From contig CACOPD010000001.1 in assembly GCA_902628835.1 (NCBI GenBank), forward strand, positions 361,347-407,341: DNA of 45,995 bases, written 5' to 3'. Positions within the stretch are counted from its first letter, which is position 1. Every line of letters starts with the position of its first letter. The notes beneath the pieces were generated by a model. The model was given only the letters and a program-made list of their open reading frames with translations, was not told the origin of the DNA and did not search any database. Both the position numbers and the translations under genes were made by a program. Below, piece by piece: positions 1 through 11,105 of this stretch. The DNA comes from an uncultured Alphaproteobacteria bacterium. Its GTDB lineage: Bacteria > Pseudomonadota > Alphaproteobacteria > HIMB59 > GCA-002718135.

Positions 1-614
1 CTGCAGGACCTCATCCCTACCCAGCTATGGTAAGAGATTTTCAATCCGTAATAGGTAAAGAAGTTCGTGAACAACTTGAAGAGGTTGAGGGAAAATCACC
101 AGATTTATTGATGGCTTGTATTGGTGGTGGATCAAATGCTTTAGGACTTTTTCATGAATTTTTAGACGACTCAAATGTTGATATGATTGCTGTGGAAGCT
201 GCAGGGCATGGAATCAATACCGATAAGCATGCAGCTAGTTTAACTGGTGGTAAACCAGGTGTATTGCATGGAAATAAAACATATTTGTTACAATCAAATA
301 CTGGACAAATTCAGGAAGCTCATTCGATTTCCGCTGGTTTAGATTATCCAGGCATTGGCCCAGAACATTCATTTTTATTTGAAGAGAAAAGAGTAACATA
401 CATGTCAGCAACAGACAAAGAAGCTCTAGAGGCTTTTCAGTATTGCTGCAAATTAGAAGGTATAATTCCAGCTTTAGAACCAGCTCATGCATTGGCTGTG
501 CTAAAAAAAATAGCGAAAAACTATAGTAGAGATAAAATTATAGTTATGAATATGTGTGGTAGGGGTGACAAAGATATTTTTACAATAGCTGATGAATTAA
601 ATATAAAGATTTAA
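1..614 (+). CDS. trpB: Tryptophan synthase beta chain, C-terminal part (5' truncated by window edge)
   Basis: The reading frame is open from base 3 and enters inside the protein ([14 protein letters not shown]), so the true start lies outside the window. TrpB condenses indole with L-serine to give tryptophan, using PLP, as part of the TrpA2B2 complex. The visible part carries the PLP-phosphate loop GGGSNA and the late-domain sequence [12 protein letters not shown] typical of TrpB. The PLP-binding lysine lies upstream and cannot be seen. The stop codon directly abuts the trpA start at 615, so the two are translated in series. trpB-trpA-accD-folC is a common alphaproteobacterial order. Identification is secure. 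Confidence 0.97.
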   Translation, partial: AGPHPYPAMVRDFQSVIGKEVREQLEEVEGKSPDLLMACIGGGSNALGLFHEFLDDSNVDMIAVEAAGHGINTDKHAASLTGGKPGVLHGNKTYLLQSNTGQIQEAHSISAGLDYPGIGPEHSFLFEEKRVTYMSATDKEALEAFQYCCKLEGIIPALEPAHALAVLKKIAKNYSRDKIIVMNMCGRGDKDIFTIADELNIKI

Positions 615-1409
615 ATGTCTAATTTAATTAGTCAGGCATTTAAAAATAATGAAAAAAAACTAGTAACATTTGTTACTGGAGGTGACCCTGATTTTGAAAC
701 AAGTTTACAAGTTATTAAGACAATAATTAAAAATGGAGTTGATATTATAGAAATTGGAATGCCTTTTTCTGATCCAATGGCTGATGGTCCAACAATTCAG
801 CTATCAAGTAATAGAGCAATAAGTAAAGGAATTGACTTAGAAAATATTTTCTCTTTAGCCGCCGAGGTGAAGAAAATAAAAAATAATCTTCCTATTATTC
901 TAATGGGCTACTATAATTTGATTCTGTATTTTGGAATTGAGAAATTTGTTAAAAGATGCAAAGAAAATGGAGTTGATGGTTTAATTATTGTTGATCTACA
1001 ACCTGAAGAGGACGAAGATTTAATCAATGAACTAAAAAAAAACAAGATAGATTTGATTAGATTGATTACTCCCACAACTAATGAGGAAAGATTAAAATTG
1101 ATTTTAAACAATGCTAGTGGTTTTTTATATTATGTTAGTATTATGGGAATTACTGGACAAAAATCTGCTGATCTTAATGATCTTGAAAAATCGGTGGCTT
1201 TAATCAAAAAACACACAAACTTACCTGTTGTTCCTGGATTTGGTATTAAAAACTCAGCTGATGTAAACAATATATGCAAAATAGCTGATGGTGCAGTTGT
1301 TGGATCAAGTATAATTAAGATTATTGAAGAAAATTTAACTAACAAAGAGAAAATGTTATCAGAAATTGATAAATTTTCAAAAGATTTGAAGAATGGAACT
1401 AAAGTATGA
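615..1409 (+). CDS. trpA: Tryptophan synthase alpha chain
   Basis: The 264-residue length is normal for TrpA, which cleaves indole-3-glycerol phosphate and channels indole to TrpB. The sequence IEIGMPFSDPMADGPTIQ contains the two catalytic acids (Glu of IEIG, Asp of MADG). VPGFGIKNS and GAVVGSSIIK form the phosphate-binding end of the TIM barrel. The ATG follows the trpB stop with no gap, and the gene's own stop overlaps the accD start as GTATGA. This arrangement indicates translational coupling. No separate promoter is visible. Confidence 0.98.
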   Translation: MSNLISQAFKNNEKKLVTFVTGGDPDFETSLQVIKTIIKNGVDIIEIGMPFSDPMADGPTIQLSSNRAISKGIDLENIFSLAAEVKKIKNNLPIILMGYYNLILYFGIEKFVKRCKENGVDGLIIVDLQPEEDEDLINELKKNKIDLIRLITPTTNEERLKLILNNASGFLYYVSIMGITGQKSADLNDLEKSVALIKKHTNLPVVPGFGIKNSADVNNICKIADGAVVGSSIIKIIEENLTNKEKMLSEIDKFSKDLKNGTKV

Positions 1410-2248
1410 ATTGGCTAACAAATTTTGTTAAACCTAAACTATCCTCACTTGTAAAAAGAAGAGATGTACCAGAAAAGTTGTGGAATAACTGTGTTTCGTG
1501 TGGAAATATGATTCATCATAAAGATTTAAAAGAAAATTTATATGTTTGTATTAATTGCAATTTTCATTTTAGAATGTCTGCAGAAGATAGGATAAAATTG
1601 TTTTTTGAAGATGTGGATTATAGTGAAATTATCCCAGACAAAATTTCTGATGATCCACTAAAGTTCATAGATAAAAAAAAATATAAAGATAGATTAAAAG
1701 AATACAGAAAAAAAACAAATAGGGATGATGCTTTCATTCTTATTAAAGGAAAAATTAAAGATAAAGAAATTATTTCGGGAATCATGAATTTTGAATTCAT
1801 GGGTGGTTCTATGGGTAGAGCAGTTGGTGGAGCAATAGTTAAAGGAGCTAAAATTGCTATAGAAAACAAATTACCTTATGTAATTGTTACGTCTTCTGGT
1901 GGAGCAAGAATGCAAGAAGGAATTGTAAGCTTAATGCAAATGCCTAGGACAATTGCTGCTGTTGATCTGTTAAATGAAAATAATATACCCTACATAGTTG
2001 TTCTTACTGAACCTACTACTGGTGGAGTAACAGCTTCTTTTGCAATGCTAGGTGATATAACAATAGCAGAACAAGGTGCTACGATAGGTTTTGCAGGCAA
2101 AAGAGTTATACAAGACACCATCAGAGAAGAATTACCAATAGATTTTCAAAAAGCTGAATACTTAAAAGATCATGGAATGGTAGATATTGTTTCTCATAGG
2201 AAAGACCTCAAAGAAACTTTGTACAGAGTATTAGATCATATAAGTTAA
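1406..2248 (+). CDS. accD: Acetyl-CoA carboxylase carboxyltransferase subunit beta
   Basis: At 280 residues this matches the AccD family. AccD with AccA transfers the carboxyl group from carboxybiotin to acetyl-CoA, the first committed step of fatty-acid synthesis. The N-terminal four-cysteine zinc ribbon is visible (CVSCGN, then CINCNF about 20 residues later), followed by the crotonase-like core with SSGGARMQEG and EPTTGGVTASFAMLGD. It overlaps trpA by 4 bp and is followed 3 bp later by folC. accA is not in the window. Confidence 0.98.
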   Translation: MNWLTNFVKPKLSSLVKRRDVPEKLWNNCVSCGNMIHHKDLKENLYVCINCNFHFRMSAEDRIKLFFEDVDYSEIIPDKISDDPLKFIDKKKYKDRLKEYRKKTNRDDAFILIKGKIKDKEIISGIMNFEFMGGSMGRAVGGAIVKGAKIAIENKLPYVIVTSSGGARMQEGIVSLMQMPRTIAAVDLLNENNIPYIVVLTEPTTGGVTASFAMLGDITIAEQGATIGFAGKRVIQDTIREELPIDFQKAEYLKDHGMVDIVSHRKDLKETLYRVLDHIS

Positions 2249-2251
2249 TAA

Positions 2252-3511
2252 GTGAAATCTAAAACAGAAAAGTTGTTAGACGAACTGGTCAAACTTCATC
2301 CCAAATATATTGATCTTTCATTAGATAGATTAAAATTATTATTAAAAAAATTAGATAATCCTCAAGATCATCTGCCAAAAACAATTCATATTGCAGGCAC
2401 AAATGGAAAAGGGTCTGTTCAAAGCTTCATAAGAAATATTTTATTGAAGAATGGATATAAATGTGATGCATATATCTCGCCACACTTATCTAGGTTTAAT
2501 GAAAGAATAATTCTAAATAATAAAGAAGTAAGCACCAAGAAACTTTACGAAACTTTAAAATTTGTAAAAACAATAAATAATAACAAACCAATAACTTTCT
2601 TTGAAATAACAACAGCAGCAGCATTCATATTGTTTAAACAATCAAAATCTGACTTTCTTATTTTAGAGACAGGATTAGGAGGTCGATTAGATGCAACCAA
2701 TATAATACCAAAAAAGATATGTAGTATTTTAACGCCAATTAGTTTTGATCATGAGGAATTTCTTGGAAAAACACTTAAGAAAATTGCTAATGAAAAATTG
2801 GGTATAGTGAAGAATTGTAAGTTTGTGTTAGTTGGTAAACAAAAAAAAGAATTAAAAGATCACATTCAAAAAAAACTAAATAAATTTGAAAATAAATATT
2901 TTTATGGAAAAGAATATCGAGTCACAAAATCATTAAAAAATAAGTTTCAGATAAAAATAGATGGAAAAAATTATTTCTATAGTCAACCTTCATTGAATGG
3001 AAAACATCAGGAAGAAAATGCATCAATATCTATTTATTTTGCAAAAATTATGAAAAATATGGGTTATAGATTAAATACAAAAGATATTAATGCAGCAATA
3101 AAAAAAACTACGTGGCCAGGAAGATTGGAAATTATTAATTATAAGCATAAAAAAATAATTCTTGATGGATCACATAATATTGATGGAGCTGATAAATTAA
3201 ATGAATTTTTAAAAACTGAAAGAATTAAACCCATAGTCTTGTTTGGAATGTTGAATAATAAGAAAGCAAATTTATTTTTGAATAAAATAAAAAAAAGAGT
3301 ATCAAAAGTTTTAGCTATAGAAATTCCAGATGAAAAAAATTCATTTAAAACTAAACAAATAAATGAAATTTGCAATGTTCATTCTATTAAATGTGAGCAA
3401 ATAAATAATATAAATGATGCTTTAAAATATTTTAGATCTAATCAACAAAAAATATATTTAATTACTGGTTCTTTGTATTTGATAGGAAAAATTAGAAAAA
3501 AACTTCTATAA
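2252..3511 (+). CDS. folC: Bifunctional dihydrofolate/folylpolyglutamate synthase
   Basis: The 419-residue protein adds glutamate to dihydropteroate and folates. The P-loop HIAGTNGKGSVQ lies near residues 46-57. ETGLGGRLDATN and SFDHEEFLG are the Mg/ATP segments of the Mur-ligase-like core, and DGSHNIDGA is the start of the C-terminal domain. Translation appears to start at GTG (2252), 3 bp after the accD stop; no ATG fits. Its 3' end overlaps the convergent trxA by 6 bp. It is the last gene of the trp-acc-fol run. Confidence 0.96.
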   Translation: MKSKTEKLLDELVKLHPKYIDLSLDRLKLLLKKLDNPQDHLPKTIHIAGTNGKGSVQSFIRNILLKNGYKCDAYISPHLSRFNERIILNNKEVSTKKLYETLKFVKTINNNKPITFFEITTAAAFILFKQSKSDFLILETGLGGRLDATNIIPKKICSILTPISFDHEEFLGKTLKKIANEKLGIVKNCKFVLVGKQKKELKDHIQKKLNKFENKYFYGKEYRVTKSLKNKFQIKIDGKNYFYSQPSLNGKHQEENASISIYFAKIMKNMGYRLNTKDINAAIKKTTWPGRLEIINYKHKKIILDGSHNIDGADKLNEFLKTERIKPIVLFGMLNNKKANLFLNKIKKRVSKVLAIEIPDEKNSFKTKQINEICNVHSIKCEQINNINDALKYFRSNQQKIYLITGSLYLIGKIRKKLL

Positions 3512-3826
3512 ATTGGATTGTATCCAGGACTCTAACGCTGTTTTAGGAAGACTGCCAACCTTAGTATCGATTAACTCACCATTTTTAAAAATCATTATTG
3601 TAGGAATACCCCTAATACCGTATTTCTGTGGTGTCATAGGGTTATCATCAATATTCATTTTATATATTTTAACTTTATCTTTGTTCTCAACAGCAATTTC
3701 TTCTAAAATTGGGTCAAGTACTTTACATGGTCCACACCATTCTGCACCAAAATCAACAACCACTGGAACATCATTAGTAGAAATATCTTTATCAAAAGTC
3801 TGATCGTTTGTTTTAAGAGTAGACAT
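3506..3826 (-). CDS. trxA: Thioredoxin
   Basis: The 106-residue protein has the canonical active site WCGPCK and the cis-proline segment GIRGIPTIMIFKNGE, so it is a classical cytoplasmic thioredoxin that reduces protein disulfides. In many Alphaproteobacteria addB-addA precede trxA; here the upstream neighbour on the same strand is murU, 46 bp away. Its stop overlaps that of the convergent folC by 6 bp. It could use a promoter in the short AT-rich gap 3827-3872 or be read through from the upstream operon. Confidence 0.98.
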   Translation of the reverse strand: MSTLKTNDQTFDKDISTNDVPVVVDFGAEWCGPCKVLDPILEEIAVENKDKVKIYKMNIDDNPMTPQKYGIRGIPTIMIFKNGELIDTKVGSLPKTALESWIQSNL

Positions 3827-3872
3827 AATTAATATGTAAGAAATATTTATCTATTATCAAGCTAAATTGAAT

Positions 3873-4553
3873 CTAATTTTCTAAAATTGATTTTTTATCC
3901 CCAATATGTCTAATTTTAGATGGAATTACATAACCTCTGATTTGATTATTTTTTATTAATTTTGTCCAAATTTCATTGATTGAGAATATTTTTTTTCTTT
4001 TATTAAAGATATTTTTAGATACGATTTGAAGGCCAGAATAATACAATTTCTCATTTTTATTGTTCCAATTTGTGACTATATTTCTTTTTAAATTAAAGTC
4101 TCCATTTTCTTTTTTTAAACCTAAAAAATTAATATCTTTAGACAACAACATTTTACAGTAAGAAACATCTTGATAATTACTAAGAAAATATTTGATATGT
4201 GATTTATTTTTTATTGTCCAAAAAATATCAGAATTAACAACACATATTTTTTTTCTGTTTGTATAATTGAAAATATTTTTTACTCCTCCACCAGTGCCAA
4301 GTATTTTTTTTTCATAGATAATCTGAATGGGATATTTTTTAAAATTTTTATCCAAATACTTTTTAATTTTATTATGTAAATAGTGTGTATTTATTAAGAT
4401 TTCATCACATCCAATATTAGTAAAGAAATCAATTGTGTTCTTTAATAATACTTTATTTTTATATTTTAATAGAGGTTTTGGGGTATTGCGTGTCAAATTC
4501 AGCATTCTTGATCCAAAACCTGCACATAAGATCATTAATGTAAAATTCTTCAT
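3873..4553 (-). CDS. murU: Nucleotidyltransferase, MurU-like (MurNAc-1-phosphate uridylyltransferase)
   Basis: The 226-residue protein starts with the sugar-nucleotidyltransferase signature LCAGFGSRMLNLTRNTPKPL (G-x-G-x-R and Pro-Lys-Pro) and contains VNSDIFW, the metal-binding Asp region. It is close in size to MurU, which makes UDP-MurNAc from MurNAc-1-P in anomeric cell-wall recycling. The functional call rests on context: it follows an AmgK-like kinase by 3 bp and TsaE one gene further up, an order common in Alphaproteobacteria. The family alone would also allow another NDP-hexose pyrophosphorylase. Confidence 0.8.
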   Translation of the reverse strand: MKNFTLMILCAGFGSRMLNLTRNTPKPLLKYKNKVLLKNTIDFFTNIGCDEILINTHYLHNKIKKYLDKNFKKYPIQIIYEKKILGTGGGVKNIFNYTNRKKICVVNSDIFWTIKNKSHIKYFLSNYQDVSYCKMLLSKDINFLGLKKENGDFNLKRNIVTNWNNKNEKLYYSGLQIVSKNIFNKRKKIFSINEIWTKLIKNNQIRGYVIPSKIRHIGDKKSILEN

Positions 4554-4556
4554 AAA

Positions 4557-5474
4557 TTATAAATACTTTTCATACATTGATCTTAGTTCATAATTTTTAA
4601 TATTATTCAATGTCGCTATTGTTCTAGATTTAGTTATTTTTAAATAATTTAAGTATTTATTATCATTATTTGTACTAAGTAATTTTCTCCATCTACCGAG
4701 TAATCGAGTCTGTCGAGCTAAACTTAAAACATAATATTGTTCAAGGAAAGTATTAAAATTTTCGATAATTGAAGTGTTATTATAAAAATATTCAATTAAT
4801 TTATCATTGTAATCTCGTGTAAAATTAATTCTTGGATTTTCTAATAGTGATATTAGGTCCCATCCTATAAATCCCTTAAAAGCACTTTGAAAATCAATAA
4901 TTCCACATTGTAAATGTGATTCATAATTGTCTAAAAAAAATAAATTAACAAATTCAAAATCTTTATGAACAAAATTTTTCATATTATAATTTTGATAATA
5001 AAACATACTTTTCCATGATTCATAAAATTTTGAAGTTGGAAAATTTGAATTTTTGTTATTAGGAATATAATAAGTTACAAACTCTTTGATTTCAATTTTT
5101 AAATCTTCAAAGGTGTATTCTTTTAAATTTTTTAAATTATTTAAATTTGATTCATTTTGGATAACAATTATATTTTCTACAGCTAGTTTTAAAAGTTTAT
5201 AAAGATTATCTTTATTGTATATTTTATTAAATCTATTTTTTCCAAAATCTTGCATATATATTTTATATTGCTTTTGGTTAACTTCATATATCTTAGGAAT
5301 TGATATATTAATCTTTTGTAATACTTCATAAACAGTAAGGAAATTTTTAAACTCTTGTTTATCTCTAGAAAAATCAATTATTATTTTGGTATTCTCTTTT
5401 TCAGTAATTCTATAAATTAATTTATTAGATAATCCGTCTTCAATTTTTTCTAAATCATTATAATCAGAATTCAT
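4557..5474 (-). CDS. amgK: Aminoglycoside-phosphotransferase-fold kinase, AmgK-like (anomeric MurNAc/GlcNAc kinase)
   Basis: The 305-residue protein has the APH/choline-kinase catalytic loop HKDFEFVN (His170, Asp172, Asn177) and the metal-binding DFQ (Asp194) that replaces DFG, as in AmgK. AmgK phosphorylates MurNAc or GlcNAc at C1, feeding MurU and bypassing de novo UDP-MurNAc synthesis. The N-terminal lobe is divergent and very rich in Asn, Lys and Ile, as the base composition predicts. Four bp separate it from tsaE and three from murU. Catalytic residues are intact; substrate identity is inferred from the neighbours. Confidence 0.78.
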   Translation of the reverse strand: MNSDYNDLEKIEDGLSNKLIYRITEKENTKIIIDFSRDKQEFKNFLTVYEVLQKINISIPKIYEVNQKQYKIYMQDFGKNRFNKIYNKDNLYKLLKLAVENIIVIQNESNLNNLKNLKEYTFEDLKIEIKEFVTYYIPNNKNSNFPTSKFYESWKSMFYYQNYNMKNFVHKDFEFVNLFFLDNYESHLQCGIIDFQSAFKGFIGWDLISLLENPRINFTRDYNDKLIEYFYNNTSIIENFNTFLEQYYVLSLARQTRLLGRWRKLLSTNNDNKYLNYLKITKSRTIATLNNIKNYELRSMYEKYL

Positions 5475-5478
5475 TAGA

Positions 5479-5925
5479 CTATTGTTTAAAACAAATATTA
5501 ATTTTTCTTTTAGTTTCTGAAATCATATCTAAATTTATTAAATAATGATTTTTGTTTAGCGGTAAACTAATTAACATTTCAGGCCACTCTATAAATGTAA
5601 TATTGTTATTTAAATTTTCGAAGAAATCTAGTTCCTCTAAGTCCTTTAGGCTCTTTACTCTAAAAAGATCATAATGATAGATTTGTGATGAATTCAATTC
5701 ATAGGTTATCAAAATAGGAAATGTTGGACTAGTAATAGAAGATGGTTTTGTTAAATTATTTAATACAAAAAGATTATTAATTAATAATCTTATAAATGTT
5801 GTTTTACCAGCACCTAACTCTCCTTGAAATAAGTAAATATCTCCAACAGATATGTCTTTACATAAATTTGTAGAGAGTTTTTCAAGTTCATGAAGATCTA
5901 AAATTTGATTACTTAATTTTTGCAA
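5479..5925 (-). CDS. tsaE: tRNA t6A37 biosynthesis ATPase TsaE
   Basis: The 148-residue protein has Walker A GELGAGKTTFIR and the segment SPTFPILITYE, followed by IYHYDLFRV and FIEWPE, all hallmarks of TsaE (YjeE). TsaE works with TsaB and TsaD to transfer threonylcarbamoyl to A37 of ANN-decoding tRNAs. No ATG is available before the P-loop, and the frame is closed by a stop just upstream, so the start is TTG at 5925, 6 bp after the metK stop. TsaB and TsaD are not in the window. Confidence 0.93.
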   Translation of the reverse strand: MQKLSNQILDLHELEKLSTNLCKDISVGDIYLFQGELGAGKTTFIRLLINNLFVLNNLTKPSSITSPTFPILITYELNSSQIYHYDLFRVKSLKDLEELDFFENLNNNITFIEWPEMLISLPLNKNHYLINLDMISETKRKINICFKQ

Positions 5926-5931
5926 ATTTTA

Positions 5932-7101
5932 TTATGCAATACCTTTTAGAGCTTCCACTAAATCAGTTTTTTCCCAAGTAAAATGTCCCTTGTCACTTGG
6001 TTCTCTGCCAAAATGGCCATAAGCAGAAGTTGGAACATAAATTGCATTTGTAAGTTTTAAATGTTCTCTTATTCCTCTTGGGCTTAGATCAAATAAATCT
6101 TGCACAGATTTTTCAATTTTCTGTTCATCAACTTTATTTGTTCCATTAGTATTTACATATACCGATAAAGGTTTTGATACTCCTATTGCATAAGATAACT
6201 GTATAGTACACTCATCAGCTAGATCCGCTGCAACAACATTTTTTGCTAAGTACCTAGCTGCATATGCTGCAGATCTATCAACTTTAGATGGATCCTTTCC
6301 TGAAAATGCACCTCCACCGTGGGGAGCTGCACCACCATATGTATCAACTATTATTTTACGACCAGTCAAACCAGAGTCACCATCAGGACCTCCAATTACA
6401 AAGTTACCTGTGGGATTAACGTAGAATTCTTCATCTTTAAGACCTTCTAACAAGTTATTAGGTATGCACTCATATACGTAAGGTTTAACAATTTCTTTTA
6501 CATCCTCAGGAGATAAACCTTCTTTGTGTTGTGAAGAAATAACTAAAGAAGTAACTTTACTTGGTTTTCCGTTTTCGTAAAGCATTGTAACTTGACTTTT
6601 TGAATCAGGTTCTAGACCAGATGCAGATCCATCTTTACGGGCTTGTGCCATTTTATATAATATTTGATGAGAATAATGTATTGGTGCTGGCATTAATGAT
6701 TCAGTGTCTTTACAAGCAAAACCAAACATAATTCCTTGATCGCCTGCACCCTCATCTTTATTGCTACCAGAATCAACACCCATCGCAATATCAGCTGACT
6801 GCTCATGAAGAAAACTTTCAATATCACAATTCTGCCAATGGAATCCATCTTGTTCATAACCAATATCTTTTATACAATCTCTAACTTGAGATATGATCTG
6901 ATCTTTAGATACTGAAGGGCCTCTTACTTCCCCTGCTAGAACTACTTTATTTGTTGTAGTTAATGTTTCACATGCTACTCGTGTTTGAGGATCGCCAGAA
7001 GACAAATAAGTATCAACAACCATATCTGAAATTCTATCACAAACTTTATCTGGGTGACCTTCAGAAACTGATTCACTTGTAAATAAATAAGATCTATTCA
7101 T
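5932..7101 (-). CDS. metK: S-adenosylmethionine synthetase
   Basis: The 389-residue enzyme makes SAM from methionine and ATP. Visible motifs are [17 protein letters not shown] at the N-terminus, the signature [12 protein letters not shown] and the P-loop-like [16 protein letters not shown]. An SD sequence AGGAG (minus strand, 7107-7111) lies 5 nt before the ATG and inside the ahcY stop region. It sits between ahcY and tsaE, whereas relatives often carry metK between lnt and trmB. The 8-bp gap to ahcY leaves no room for a SAM riboswitch. Confidence 0.98.
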   Translation of the reverse strand: MNRSYLFTSESVSEGHPDKVCDRISDMVVDTYLSSGDPQTRVACETLTTTNKVVLAGEVRGPSVSKDQIISQVRDCIKDIGYEQDGFHWQNCDIESFLHEQSADIAMGVDSGSNKDEGAGDQGIMFGFACKDTESLMPAPIHYSHQILYKMAQARKDGSASGLEPDSKSQVTMLYENGKPSKVTSLVISSQHKEGLSPEDVKEIVKPYVYECIPNNLLEGLKDEEFYVNPTGNFVIGGPDGDSGLTGRKIIVDTYGGAAPHGGGAFSGKDPSKVDRSAAYAARYLAKNVVAADLADECTIQLSYAIGVSKPLSVYVNTNGTNKVDEQKIEKSVQDLFDLSPRGIREHLKLTNAIYVPTSAYGHFGREPSDKGHFTWEKTDLVEALKGIA

Positions 7102-7109
7102 ATTAACTC

Positions 7110-10103
<2,994 letters not shown>

Positions 10104-10132
<29 letters not shown>

Positions 10133-10817
10133 ATCTCGTTCTTATTTGGTCAAAAGAATTATCGTAAGATCTGAATTTTTTTCTTAATCTCTTTATATGG
10201 CTATCAATAGTCCTATCATCAACATATATGGAATCACCATACATAGCATCCATTAATTGATTTCTATCTTTTACTACTCCAGGATACTGAGCAAGTGATT
10301 TAATTAAATTAAACTCTGCAACCGTAAGCTCAATTTCTATGCCCTTCCAGAAACATAATTGTTTGTCTTCATCTAGTATTAAATCACCTTTTATAAAATT
10401 TTGTTTTTTAATATTATTATCTTTTTTTTCTTCAGTTCTGTTGTTATGAATTCTTAGTACTGTTCTTATTCGCTCATTTAATAATTTTTGTGAAAAAGGT
10501 TTTTTTATATAATCTGAAGCACCCATTCTTAATCCTATGATTTCATCTTGTTCATGATCTTTCGATGTTAAAAAAATAATCGGAAGATCTTTCAGATTTT
10601 CAATCTTACTCGAACGTACTTTTGAAAGAAGTTCATTTCCGTCCATTTTAGGCATCTTAATATCAAACAACCCCAAATCATAAGATTTGCTTTCAAGAGC
10701 CTCTAAGGCCTCAACTCCGTTAAGAAATGTATCTACTGTAAATCCTTCACTTTGCAGAGAAAGAGATACTGATGTGAGAATCGACTGCTCGTCGTCAACC
10801 AATGCTATCTTCGGCAT
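10104..10817 (-). CDS. chvI: OmpR-family response regulator, ChvI-like
   Basis: The 237-residue protein has a receiver domain with the acidic pocket Asp8-Asp9, phosphoacceptor Asp52 in LFDIKMPKMDG, and Lys in YIKKPFS. A C-terminal winged helix follows, ending RTRYGSGYSWRD. It is the likely partner of the overlapping downstream kinase and first gene of the minus-strand operon running to murU or trxA. It diverges from nrdA across 288 bp that must hold both promoters. Confidence 0.88.
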
Positions 10818-10968
10818 ACTACTTTTTATTAATAATTTATGGCAGATTTAAGTTCAAAGAAAAAATGACTCAGTTAATAAATTTAACAAAATGTGACTTA
10901 AGTTGATAAGTAAATGTAAATATTTCAATAACTTGTTTGTCTCCTGAAAAAATGAATTAAGTAAGGGA

Positions 10969-10996
10969 TTGACATGATAAAAAAAATATTTATGTT
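10969..10996 (+). promoter_or_regulatory. Candidate sigma-70 promoter for nrdA
   Basis: A consensus -35 TTGACA at 10969-10974 is followed, after 16 bp, by TATGTT at 10991-10996, which matches 4 of 6 positions of the -10 consensus. Transcription would begin near 11003 and place both NrdR-like boxes downstream of the start. A weaker alternative lies within the boxes: TTGTCT at 11036-11041 and TATTGT at 11060-11065. The sequence does not decide between them. Confidence 0.4.
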
Positions 10997-11020
10997 CTTA
11001 TTTTGTTCTTATTGCGATAT

Positions 11021-11067
11021 TGAGCAAATGTTGTATTGTCTTTTTTCGGCGGCACTACATATTGTGT
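11021..11067 (+). promoter_or_regulatory. Putative NrdR-box pair upstream of nrdAB
   Basis: GCACTACATATTGTGT (11052-11067) matches 14 of 16 positions of the NrdR consensus ACACWATATWTWGTGT. A degenerate copy at 11021-11036 (TGAGCAAATGTTGTAT, 9 of 16) is offset by exactly 31 bp, about three helical turns, the spacing usual for paired NrdR boxes. NrdR represses ribonucleotide reductase genes when ATP/dATP loading is high. The nrdR gene is not in this window. Confidence 0.6.
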
Positions 11068-11105
11068 TTTTCGACAATAATTTTTTAAAAATGGATAGAA
11101 TTTAA

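Larger units (their letters stand above)
10818..11105 (+). other. Divergent chvI / nrdA intergenic regulatory region
   Basis: This 288-bp stretch is the longest non-coding segment in the window. I see no convincing gene in it. It holds a perfect TTGACA on the plus strand (10969-10974), an NrdR-box-like palindrome (11052-11067) with a weaker copy 31 bp upstream, and a 4-codon mini-ORF abutting nrdA (11091-11105). The chvI promoter on the minus strand must lie in the AT-rich half near 10818-10960, but no clear hexamers stand out there. Confidence 0.7.
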
